Source: Candidatus Poseidoniaceae archaeon (GTDB lineage Archaea > Thermoplasmatota > Poseidoniia > Poseidoniales > Poseidoniaceae). Taken from it: a stretch of 24,435 nucleotides of DNA. Both the position numbers and the translations under genes were made by a program. Shown here one piece after another: positions 7,926-15,318 of this stretch (positions within the stretch are counted from its first letter, which is position 1; each line of letters begins with the position of its first letter). The DNA is taken from contig JAPKCL010000015.1 of the NCBI GenBank assembly GCA_028822955.1, positions 1 to 24,435 on the forward strand. Reading direction: 5' to 3'. The notes below the pieces were generated by a model. The model ran no database searches, was not told the origin of the DNA, and saw nothing but the letters and a program-made list of their open reading frames with translations.

Positions 7926-8846
7926 TTGACAACCGTTGAGGCCAATTGGGCTGATATGGAACCACAAATGGAATGGAGTCGAACACGAAGAGATTTGTTT
8001 TTAAAATGCCCACGAGCCTGGTACTTGCGCTATGGTAATCCAATCACTTCATCTGGAATACCGGAATCGCAAACCAGTCGTCGACCATGGGATTTGATGC
8101 TTCGTGCGATGAAAGAGATACTTGTTGAACGTTTAGAAGACCTTCAAGAAGGTAAACAATGGTCTCCTTTACTTCTCGAACATCAACTGAAATATTCACT
8201 TCAAAAGCAAATGGACCAAACACCAAATGGCATAAAAAAAAGGTACTTTGAGGCATTGCTACGCTATGCAAATCATCGTTTTGCATTGTTATGGCGAAGT
8301 CGAATAATACGACAGTTAGAGCAAAGAAAATATCCATGTTGGTATGTATTGGACCGTATGGAATCTGTTTCAATCGGTAAGCAGCGAATCTATGCCTCTC
8401 CAGACCTTGCTGTATTGATTCAAAATAAATGGCACCTCATACGTTTTGATATGCAAAGTGCTCCGAAGAAATCCAGCGATGAATTCGAAGCAAATGCGAT
8501 GGTACTCTGGGCAAAATATCGTGATGGGTTCCCACAAAGCGAATCGGCCTTTCGATTGCATACAATTGGATGGAGGAGAGGTTTTTGGCATTCAGAAACG
8601 TTTCAACCAACCAAGGATTCAGTTGAACAAAGTTACAAACTCCTTGAATACGATTGCCAGGCTATGCTTGAAGTACATCGATATGCACAATCAAATCTCG
8701 CATTCCTTCCATTAGCAACTATGAAGAAAACATGTCAATCGTGTTCTTTTCGATTACGTTGTCCGGGAGGAGAAAATCTTGCCATTGCTCGACAAGAGCA
8801 AACACTGCTTGAACTCGAACGACAATTTGTGTCAAGCAAGACTTGA
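7926..8846 (+). CDS. PD-(D/E)XK nuclease-like protein with Cas4/AddB-type four-cysteine Fe-S motif
   Basis: The 306-residue protein has the layout of RecB/Cas4-family proteins. An N-terminal KCPRAWYLRYG block carries C28, and a C-terminal C-x2-C-x5-C carries C270, C273 and C279; in Cas4 and AddB these four cysteines bind a 4Fe-4S cluster. The nuclease core should read PD...(D/E)xK. Here SPDLAVL supplies D160 and the following strand reads LIRFDMQSA, so D175 is present but the lysine position is glutamine (Q177). It may therefore be catalytically inactive or use a displaced lysine (K181 or K182). The open frame begins with TTG 7926, 8 bp after the upstream stop; ATG 7956 and ATG 7968 are alternatives. 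The 3' end overlaps the convergent tpiA by 15 bp. The family call is from motifs; the role (DNA repair, replication or other) is unknown. Confidence 0.75.
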   Translation: MTTVEANWADMEPQMEWSRTRRDLFLKCPRAWYLRYGNPITSSGIPESQTSRRPWDLMLRAMKEILVERLEDLQEGKQWSPLLLEHQLKYSLQKQMDQTPNGIKKRYFEALLRYANHRFALLWRSRIIRQLEQRKYPCWYVLDRMESVSIGKQRIYASPDLAVLIQNKWHLIRFDMQSAPKKSSDEFEANAMVLWAKYRDGFPQSESAFRLHTIGWRRGFWHSETFQPTKDSVEQSYKLLEYDCQAMLEVHRYAQSNLAFLPLATMKKTCQSCSFRLRCPGGENLAIARQEQTLLELERQFVSSKT

Positions 8847-9500
8847 TGTAAGGTCTGCTAAAACTGCCTCAACATCACTGGCTTTGGTAACGCCGCTGGC
8901 GAGTAAGACTCCTTCAGCACCTAATTCAACCGCTTTTGCAACATCAGCACCACTTTTGACTCCTGCACCGCAAAGAACGCGTACATTTGGGTTCACAGCC
9001 TTCACTACGGCAACGGTATCGCTGACAATTGAAGGGTCTGCTGTAGTGACCGAAATATCCCCACCAATCAGTTCTGGAGGTTCAACAGCGATGAAGGTCG
9101 GTCCAATTTCTGCAAGATGTTTGGCTTCATCAACGTTAGCTGCACATCCACACATTGGAAAACCATCTGGCAATTGTGACTTCAATTTAGCAACATGCTC
9201 CATCGATACTTTGTGTTCAGCATGATTGATGATGGTTCCTTGTGCTCCACGATGAAGAGCAGTATGCGGCTCGAGCCAACCAGTAAAACCACCTTGGCCG
9301 ACTGGATCCAAGTGCTGAGTCCAAACTTCTAACGAAGGTGCCACACGTCGAACAGCTTCTAAATCAAAAGCCGAAACGACAGCTACCATTCGAGCAGGCC
9401 CGTTACAATGGGCTTCCATAGCGATAGCGAGGCGTTCTGCAGTTGCCCCACTTGCAGAAGCATAGGTTTTGAAATTAACAACGACCAATGGCTTGTTCAT
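8832..9500 (-). CDS. tpiA: Triosephosphate isomerase, archaeal type
   Basis: Interconverts dihydroxyacetone phosphate and glyceraldehyde 3-phosphate in glycolysis/gluconeogenesis. At 222 residues it has the short length of archaeal TIMs, which lack several helices and are often tetrameric, compared with about 250 residues in bacteria and eukaryotes. Catalytic residues are visible: K11 in VVNFKTY, H93 in INHAEHK and E140 in AVEPPELIGG. The phosphate-binding GAGVKSGADV and GVLLASGV segments close the barrel. I chose the ATG at 9500 because it places the first beta strand right after the start, as in homologues; the open frame runs to 9653 but that extension has no counterpart. It lies 52 bp downstream of the sugar-nucleotide pyrophosphorylase gene, probably in one transcript. 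Confidence 0.95.
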   Translation of the reverse strand: MNKPLVVVNFKTYASASGATAERLAIAMEAHCNGPARMVAVVSAFDLEAVRRVAPSLEVWTQHLDPVGQGGFTGWLEPHTALHRGAQGTIINHAEHKVSMEHVAKLKSQLPDGFPMCGCAANVDEAKHLAEIGPTFIAVEPPELIGGDISVTTADPSIVSDTVAVVKAVNPNVRVLCGAGVKSGADVAKAVELGAEGVLLASGVTKASDVEAVLADLTSSLA

Positions 9501-9552
9501 ACCTTTGGCAAGTATGAAACGCATTTGAGTTCTTCGCAGGTTCCGAAGCAAT

Positions 9553-10551
9553 TCATTCTGTTCGTGGCCATTGGCCGCCAACCAAAGTCGTTCCACTTGG
9601 AACAGTACTGCCGTGGTCAACCACCACATCTTGAAGTCGAACACCCGCTCCAACAGTCACTTGGTCACCGATTAAACTTGATTCAATGACCGAATTCTCG
9701 CCAATAACGGTTCCTTGGAGTAGAGTCGAACGGTGTATTTGACTGTTTGAGACCTGCACACCGGTTTCAATCATCGACTCAGTGACCCTTTCCGAGGTTT
9801 GGTTTTCCTCAGAGCCATACCAGGTACTTCCGTGGACCATTCCGCGTCGGAATCGCTTTTCAATGATGCAACGGTGTACTGCATCAGACCAAGCACTTGG
9901 CGTACCTGCATCTATGAAATAGCCTTCAAATTGTTGGCCATTCAATAAGTTTTGTTCAGCGAGTTTCGGAAAGACATCCCGTTCTATAGAATGCTTTCCT
10001 TGGGGCATATAATCGAAAATATCATCCTCGAATACATATGAACCTGCATTGATAAGATTCGAAAAAACTTCATCAGGTTTGGGCTTTTCTTTGAATTGGG
10101 TTATACGGGAATCGTCATCAAGACCGACGATTCCAAAACGGGTCGGGTCTTCAACTTCCCAAAGCGCGAGACTGCCGACACCGCCGTTACGTTTGTGTAA
10201 ATCCAAAAGCGGTTCGATTTGAAGTGAAGATACAATGTCGCCATTGAAACAGGCGAATCGGCCACTCACGACATCTCGGCAATTTCCTAATGCACCTCCA
10301 GTGCCGAGTGGTTTGTTTTCGTTCACAATTCGGACATCGAAATCAACATCGACCTGAGCAAAATATTCTTTGACCATTTCTACTTTGTAGCCACCCGCAA
10401 CAACGACTTCATCAATCAAATCATTTGGTACGCCTTCGACAACTCGTTCAAGTAACGACAAATCCAGCATTGGAAGCAAAGGTTTGGGCATTTTATTGGT
10501 CCAAGGTCGGAGACGGGAACCGACTCCGCCGGCCAAAACAACCACTTGCAT
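9553..10551 (-). CDS. Sugar-phosphate nucleotidyltransferase with left-handed beta-helix C-terminus
   Basis: Forms an NDP-sugar and pyrophosphate from a sugar-1-phosphate and an NTP, supplying glycan or glycolipid synthesis. The N-terminal Rossmann-like domain (about 1-225) has the nucleotide-binding signature GGVGSRLRPWTNKMPKP (residues 8-24, R13 and K23), LGTGGAL at 82-88, the metal-site FNGD ending at D105, and FKEKP at 153-157. Residues about 255-325 show hexapeptide-like periodicity (VIGENSVIESSLIG, VTVGAGV), a left-handed beta helix. The architecture fits mannose-1-phosphate guanylyltransferase or glucose-1-phosphate thymidylyl/uridylyltransferase relatives, and sequence alone does not decide the nucleotide or sugar. 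It diverges from sucC across a 138-bp gap. Confidence 0.88.
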   Translation of the reverse strand: MQVVVLAGGVGSRLRPWTNKMPKPLLPMLDLSLLERVVEGVPNDLIDEVVVAGGYKVEMVKEYFAQVDVDFDVRIVNENKPLGTGGALGNCRDVVSGRFACFNGDIVSSLQIEPLLDLHKRNGGVGSLALWEVEDPTRFGIVGLDDDSRITQFKEKPKPDEVFSNLINAGSYVFEDDIFDYMPQGKHSIERDVFPKLAEQNLLNGQQFEGYFIDAGTPSAWSDAVHRCIIEKRFRRGMVHGSTWYGSEENQTSERVTESMIETGVQVSNSQIHRSTLLQGTVIGENSVIESSLIGDQVTVGAGVRLQDVVVDHGSTVPSGTTLVGGQWPRTE

Positions 10552-10689
10552 GAACAGGGCGTTTCATCGATTACCTATCAAAACACCTCACTCTTAACTT
10601 CTAATCCCCTACATGTTGACGCCCAATTCGCCAATTGACGCATCAAAGTGTTCAAAGACGGGCTTTCTTTGGAAGGATTGGAGAGCATC

Positions 10690-11898
10690 ATGAATATACA
10701 CGAATACCAAGGCAAAACACTCCTTCGAGAAAACAATGTTACTGTGCTTGAAGGCGTTCACTGCACCAATGTAGAACAAGCGCTCGCAGCCTACGATTCG
10801 CTCGGCAGCAAAGTAGTTGCAGTCAAATCACAGATCCATGCCGGTGGCCGTGGAAAAGGAACACTCTACCATCCTGAAACCAGAGAACACGTGATGGATG
10901 GCGGTGTAAAAATCGCTTTTTCACGAGAAGAAGTCGAAACCTATGCAACCAACATTCTTGGTAATGTATTGGTTACCATTCAAACTGGTGATGAAGGTAA
11001 ATTGGTGAGCAATCTCTATATTGAAGCTGGCTGCGATATTGCCCATGAATACTATCTGGCATTACTTGTTGACCGCGACACAAAATCAGTACTCATCATG
11101 GCTTCAACAGAAGGTGGAATGGACATCGAAGATGTTGCACATAACACTCCGGAATTAATTCACAAAGTAGTTGTTGACCCAAATGCTGGTCTTCTTGGTT
11201 TCCAAAAGCGAGACCTTGGGATGGCATTAGGCCTTTCTGGAGCAGCATTGAAATCATTCGGAAAGATGCTTTCAAGCATGTACACAATGTTTGTTGCCGA
11301 AGACTGCGTAATGGTCGAAATTAATCCACTTGTCAAAACGGGTGCAGATGAAATTGTTGCACTTGACTCAAAAATCTCATTCGATGAGAATGCTGAATTC
11401 CGACACAAGAAGTGGGACGAACTACGAGACCTGTCTGAAGAAGAAGACGTCGAGATTCGTGCGAAGGAAACTGGACTCTCATATGTCAAACTCGATGGTA
11501 ACATCGGATGTTTAGTGAACGGTGCAGGTCTTGCAATGGCAACAATGGACGTCATCAAACTCTACGGTGGAGAACCTGCCAACTTCCTTGATGTTGGAGG
11601 CGGTGCAAATGAAGAACAAGTCAAAACAGCATTCTCGATTATTATGGAAGACCCGAATGTCAAGGGTATTTTGGTCAACATCTTCGGAGGCATCATGCGC
11701 TGCGACATTATTGCTCGTGGCGTAATTGCGGCGACTGAAGCACTTTCACTGAAAGTCCCTCTCGTCGTTCGACTTGCAGGAACAAATGTGGATGAAGGAA
11801 AGAAAATCCTTGCTGCATCAACCTTGAATATTCATGCTGCTGATGATTTGGCAGAAGGTGCTCAAAAGATTGTTGCACTCATTGGAGGTGGACAATAA
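10690..11898 (+). CDS. sucC: Succinyl-CoA ligase (NDP-forming) beta subunit
   Basis: The beta subunit of the TCA-cycle enzyme that converts succinyl-CoA, ADP/GDP and phosphate to succinate, CoA and ATP/GTP. The 402-residue chain opens with MNIHEYQGK, the classic ATP-grasp start. It continues with VKSQIHAGGRGKG (K46 and the glycine loop at 52-57), the metal-site VEINPLV (E210, N212), and the C-terminal ligase domain with NGAGLAMATMD, FLDVGGGA and NIFGGIMRCD. I chose ATG 10690 over an in-frame GTG at 10648 because homologues begin at MNIHEY and GGAG lies just upstream. It overlaps sucD by one base (TAATG), so the two are translationally coupled. Confidence 0.96.
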   Translation: MNIHEYQGKTLLRENNVTVLEGVHCTNVEQALAAYDSLGSKVVAVKSQIHAGGRGKGTLYHPETREHVMDGGVKIAFSREEVETYATNILGNVLVTIQTGDEGKLVSNLYIEAGCDIAHEYYLALLVDRDTKSVLIMASTEGGMDIEDVAHNTPELIHKVVVDPNAGLLGFQKRDLGMALGLSGAALKSFGKMLSSMYTMFVAEDCVMVEINPLVKTGADEIVALDSKISFDENAEFRHKKWDELRDLSEEEDVEIRAKETGLSYVKLDGNIGCLVNGAGLAMATMDVIKLYGGEPANFLDVGGGANEEQVKTAFSIIMEDPNVKGILVNIFGGIMRCDIIARGVIAATEALSLKVPLVVRLAGTNVDEGKKILAASTLNIHAADDLAEGAQKIVALIGGGQ

Positions 11899-12821
11899 TG
11901 TCAATTTGGATTGAAGAAGACGCAAAAGTTTTGGTACAAGGAATCACTGGAAAGCAAGGCATGTTCCATGCCGATAAGATGGTTGAATACGGAACCAACA
12001 TCGTTGGTGGATGCACTCCTGGAAAGGGCGGTCAAACCGTTGAATTACAAGGCAACCCATATCCGGTTTGGCACACCATGACTGACGCAATCGATGCAAC
12101 CGATGCTGATGCAACGGTCATCTATGTACCACCGCCATTTGCTGCAGAAGCAATCATGGAAGCGGCTGATGCATTTGATTTCATCAAAGGTGAAGGCGTT
12201 ATTGTTTGTATTACTGAAGGAATCCCTACATTAGATATGGTCAAGGCAGTTGCTTATGTTGAAAACCGTCCAGGAATTCGTCTAATCGGTCCAAACTGCC
12301 CAGGTATCATCACACCAGGTGAAACTGGTGGAGCAAAAATTGGTATCATGCCAGGCCACATTCATGCAAAGGGACGAATCGGAATTGTCAGTAAATCTGG
12401 AACCTTAACGTACGAAGCAGTTGCTCAAACCATGAGTATCAATGAAGGACAGTCAACCTGTATTGGAATCGGTGGAGACCCAGTCAACGGAACTGGATTT
12501 ATTGAATGCCTCGCGGCTTTCGAAGCGGACCCTCAAACTGAAGCAATCATTATGATTGGAGAAATTGGCGGTAATGCTGAGCAAGAAGCGGCTGCTTGGG
12601 CGGCTGAAAACGTCACCAAGCCAATCGTTGGATTCGTCGCAGGTGCAACAGCCCCACCCGGCAAGAGAATGGGACACGCTGGAGCAATTATTTCAGGCGG
12701 TAAAGGAACTGCAGAAGAGAAATTCGAAGCATTCAGAGAAGCCGGAATTGCTTGTGCAATGGACCCTTCAGAACTCGGTCAAGTACTGCTTGAGTCACTG
12801 AAGGCAGTCGGCCTACGGTGA
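11898..12821 (+). CDS. sucD: Succinyl-CoA ligase alpha subunit
   Basis: The alpha subunit binds CoA and carries the histidine that is transiently phosphorylated during catalysis. The 307-residue chain has the CoA-binding GITGKQG at 15-21, PPPFAAEAI, ITEGIP, GPNCPG, SKSGTLTYE and IGGDPVNG. It ends with GKRMGHAGAI, where the active-site histidine is H260. The start codon overlaps the sucC stop by one base. GGAGGTG at 11884-11890 lies seven bases upstream and can act as a ribosome-binding site inside the end of sucC. Together with sucC it makes a complete enzyme. With the acyl-CoA and P5C dehydrogenases in this window it fits a respiring heterotroph. Confidence 0.97.
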   Translation: MSIWIEEDAKVLVQGITGKQGMFHADKMVEYGTNIVGGCTPGKGGQTVELQGNPYPVWHTMTDAIDATDADATVIYVPPPFAAEAIMEAADAFDFIKGEGVIVCITEGIPTLDMVKAVAYVENRPGIRLIGPNCPGIITPGETGGAKIGIMPGHIHAKGRIGIVSKSGTLTYEAVAQTMSINEGQSTCIGIGGDPVNGTGFIECLAAFEADPQTEAIIMIGEIGGNAEQEAAAWAAENVTKPIVGFVAGATAPPGKRMGHAGAIISGGKGTAEEKFEAFREAGIACAMDPSELGQVLLESLKAVGLR

Positions 12822-12852
12822 AGCCATTAACCGATATCGATTCTGCAAGAAC

Positions 12853-14151
12853 ATGGCAGAAGCGTCGGTGTTTGACCCCGCTGTCTTAGAAGGCTATTAT
12901 TCAAGCCAATTTGAAATCGACTTGTCTTGGTTGAATAAACCAACTCAACATCAATTTCGTTGGCGCGTATTGGAGAACCGCTGGCATTCATCACCCCGGC
13001 GAGTTCGTGATTCAGTTACGTTCGTCAAAGCGTTGAGAAATTCAATTCCAACCGATGTCTATGTCTCAACTTCATCATGGCTTAATCCAGTTGATCTGCC
13101 TCGACTTCACGACCTTGAATCTCCAGCACCTATCCTTTTGGACCATTTGGTAGTCTTCGATATTGATGTGCCACCATTTTCACAAACAAACATGGAGACT
13201 GCTCGGAAATATGCACTTCATCTCCACCGATGGATGAAACAAAAAGAGGGATATTCATTTTCACATGTCACGTTCTCAGGGAGTAAAGGATTCCATCTCT
13301 TCTACCACGACCTTGAACGTGGTAAGTTCCAAATTGCAGACCCTCGTCAACGTGAAGAAGAGGTGAGAAAGGCAAGAAAGGAGTTACTGGAAGAAGTTGT
13401 GAATGCTGGCCATTCGGTTGACAAGAAGATTACTGCGGATACTCGCCGGATAATCCGTCTCCCTGGCACCGTACATGGTTCTACAGGCTGGATCTGTTCA
13501 ATCATTACTCTCGAACAACTTCAAAAACCGTTCAAAACATGGATGAAATCACTTGAAAGACATGATTCTGCACTTGTTATGCCCAAGAAAGCGAAAGGAA
13601 AGAAATCGCTGTTCTCGAGAGAAGTCAAATCACCCATGCTGGTTCCTGAAATACAAACCAGCATCGAAGTAAGCACACATGTACCAGGCACGAAGAATCG
13701 TTCTGCTTTTTTCGGATGGTTACCTCGAAGTTGGGGCCTGCCTCGGGAGGCTGTCGAAAAAGCCTTACAACTTTGTACTGAGTTTTCTTTAGGCTCAGCT
13801 GCCTTTTGGACCGATGAAAAGCGCACCTTGATGCTGGTTCCTCGAGCAATTCCACGCGAACATCTTGCTAAAATTGCCAAGAAAAATGGATTTATACATT
13901 TGAAAAATGAACTCAAAGAAAAAGACCATGCATGGATTCGTGTTTCAGGGAATTACGGTGAAGAGAGTGGCTGGGAAGAGGATTTGACTCCAATAAATGT
14001 ACTCGCACAAGAGACAAACTCTGAATGTAAATGGCCTTGGTCTGAGGCACATTTGAATCTAGCAGAACGAATGGGGTTGCCAATCAAAAGAGATGATGGT
14101 GACAGTGCTGGGAAAGGGGAGCCATCGATTCGTATTGTCCAACGTGAATGA
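12853..14151 (+). CDS. priS: DNA primase small (catalytic) subunit PriS
   Basis: The catalytic subunit of the archaeal/eukaryotic-type primase, which makes primers for DNA replication together with PriL (not in this window). The metal-binding motif reads VVFDIDVPP with D103 and D105. The nucleotide-binding motif reads FSGSKGFHLFYHD with S142, G146 and H148. TADTRRIIRLPGTVHGSTG is the conserved arginine/histidine block that follows. The 432 residues make it longer than many archaeal PriS proteins. A basic linker (KKAKGKKS, about 237-253) separates the core from a charged C-terminal region of about 170 residues. It starts 31 bp after sucD and may share its transcript. This gene is one of the clearest archaeal markers in the window. 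Confidence 0.9.
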   Translation: MAEASVFDPAVLEGYYSSQFEIDLSWLNKPTQHQFRWRVLENRWHSSPRRVRDSVTFVKALRNSIPTDVYVSTSSWLNPVDLPRLHDLESPAPILLDHLVVFDIDVPPFSQTNMETARKYALHLHRWMKQKEGYSFSHVTFSGSKGFHLFYHDLERGKFQIADPRQREEEVRKARKELLEEVVNAGHSVDKKITADTRRIIRLPGTVHGSTGWICSIITLEQLQKPFKTWMKSLERHDSALVMPKKAKGKKSLFSREVKSPMLVPEIQTSIEVSTHVPGTKNRSAFFGWLPRSWGLPREAVEKALQLCTEFSLGSAAFWTDEKRTLMLVPRAIPREHLAKIAKKNGFIHLKNELKEKDHAWIRVSGNYGEESGWEEDLTPINVLAQETNSECKWPWSEAHLNLAERMGLPIKRDDGDSAGKGEPSIRIVQRE

Positions 14152-14250
14152 TTGAAATGAAGAAAATGACTATATGGTTCCGTAGTGAGTAAAATCCGTT
14201 CCCACCGGAGCTTCGGCAATGACGGCTGCACTCGTGCCTTGAAACCACAC

Positions 14251-14281
14251 GCTGTTGGCGCATGGGGACTGCGCCAACAGC
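14251..14281. repeat. Perfect 11-bp inverted repeat (hairpin) upstream of the AN1-tailed membrane protein gene
   Basis: GCTGTTGGCGC at 14251-14261 is exactly complementary to GCGCCAACAGC at 14271-14281, with a nine-base spacer. It lies between the priS stop and ATG 14300, 18 bases before that ATG. A GC-rich stem of this kind could fold in the 5' leader of the next mRNA, terminate or stabilise the priS mRNA, or bind a dimeric protein. No T-run follows, so a simple intrinsic terminator is not supported. Confidence 0.7.
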
Positions 14282-14299
14282 CCCCAAGATGGTGTTGGA

Positions 14300-15316
14300 A
14301 TGAATAAATTCGGTGCTGTCATATTTTTGGTTTGTACTTTACTTTCAGGAGCCTTTGTTCTTGTAATGACGAACTCTCCAGAACGTACGGCTGTTTCGAC
14401 TGATGCTGTAATCAATGATCAAACCACTTACAGTGAAACTTATTCTTCCTTCTACACCTGCACTGCAAATATTAATTTTAATTACTCTACGAACGGTCAA
14501 GTCTATGAGGGAATTGCTACAGGTTCAATGCAAAGCAGTCAAACTTGTATCGATCAGATTGAAGCGAGTTATTCAATCGATTCGACCATCCGAATATACT
14601 ACTGGGATGATTCTCCAGACCAATACCTCTTTTCACAGCCAAACCTCGATGAGAACATACTCTACGGATGTTGTGCCGCTTTCTTTGGGATTTTGGCAAT
14701 TCTCGGACTCGTTGTAACCGTCACCATGGGTTCACCTGGAAGTTCGAACATCACTGGTGGTCTTTCAAACCGGGTTCAAGCCTTGAGTGGACCGAAATCT
14801 CAAAAAATTGAATCGGAAAGTAAACACTACCAGACTTTGCCATCTCAACAAGGTCGCGTCAAAGAAGAAAAACAAAAACCGAGAAACCGTTGGAATGGAG
14901 ACCGTATGACTCAACCCCGAATTCGGAATTATGATTCGGTTATCAAACGGTTGGGCTTGAAAAAGAGAGATCTTAGCAACATTAAGGAAGCCAAAGGATA
15001 CGTACTGACAAGTGGAATAATGAATCAGAGAGAGACTGATAAATTCTTTGCCAACAGCCATGTAATCAGTACACTCGGTCTACTGCCAAATGGAGAATTC
15101 AAGTCCTCATCAAACAGTCAAAGTAAACCGAAGAAAGATTTCTGGTCAAAAAGCAGTATTTCGACGACAACACAGGGTTCATCGGACGGAGATTGTGGTG
15201 AAGCAAATTGTTCGATATCCGTCGATTCCTTTGATTTCCGCTGCTTTGATTGCCGTAAAAGGTTCTGTAGTCAACACCGAGGAAAAACATTCAAGTGTGC
15301 AAACTGTGCAAATTGA
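14300..15316 (+). CDS. Two-helix membrane protein with DUF3592-like domain and C-terminal AN1-like zinc finger
   Basis: Encodes 338 residues from ATG 14300. A hydrophobic helix at about 4-24 leads to a Tyr/Thr/Ser-rich extracytoplasmic segment (about 25-125), whose pattern NGQVYEGIA...TIRIYYWDDSPDQY recalls DUF3592. A second helix lies at about 128-150. The rest is cytosolic: a polar, basic linker, a short folded-looking stretch around 205-255, and a terminal zinc finger. Putative ligands are C299, C304, C315, C318, C323, H326, C333 and C336. The FRCFDCRKRFCSQHR core is typical of AN1 fingers, but the last ligand pair is CxxC rather than the usual HxC. Upstream TTG 14255 is in frame but lies inside the hairpin and would put polar residues before the signal-anchor. 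The gene ends 2 bp from the convergent helicase gene. Function unknown. Confidence 0.7.
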   Translation: MNKFGAVIFLVCTLLSGAFVLVMTNSPERTAVSTDAVINDQTTYSETYSSFYTCTANINFNYSTNGQVYEGIATGSMQSSQTCIDQIEASYSIDSTIRIYYWDDSPDQYLFSQPNLDENILYGCCAAFFGILAILGLVVTVTMGSPGSSNITGGLSNRVQALSGPKSQKIESESKHYQTLPSQQGRVKEEKQKPRNRWNGDRMTQPRIRNYDSVIKRLGLKKRDLSNIKEAKGYVLTSGIMNQRETDKFFANSHVISTLGLLPNGEFKSSSNSQSKPKKDFWSKSSISTTTQGSSDGDCGEANCSISVDSFDFRCFDCRKRFCSQHRGKTFKCANCAN

Positions 15317-15318
15317 AC

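Noticed and set aside
7926..8846. Calling the PD-(D/E)XK-like protein Cas4
   Set aside because: There is no CRISPR array or other cas gene in the window, and the catalytic lysine is absent; RecB-like Fe-S proteins occur outside CRISPR.
9501..9653. N-terminal extension of triosephosphate isomerase
   Set aside because: Archaeal TIMs start immediately before the VVNFKTY strand. The extension has no family counterpart and runs into the end of the upstream nucleotidyltransferase gene.
10648..10689. Upstream GTG start for sucC
   Set aside because: Family members start at MNIHEYQ, and GGAG sits just upstream of ATG 10690.
14152..14250. Possible tRNA or small RNA between priS and the hairpin
   Set aside because: No T-loop GTTCRA motif, acceptor pairing or box C/D pattern could be found.
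14255..14299. TTG start giving 15 extra residues on the AN1-tailed protein
   Set aside because: The TTG lies inside the perfect hairpin, and the added residues are polar before what looks like an N-terminal signal-anchor.
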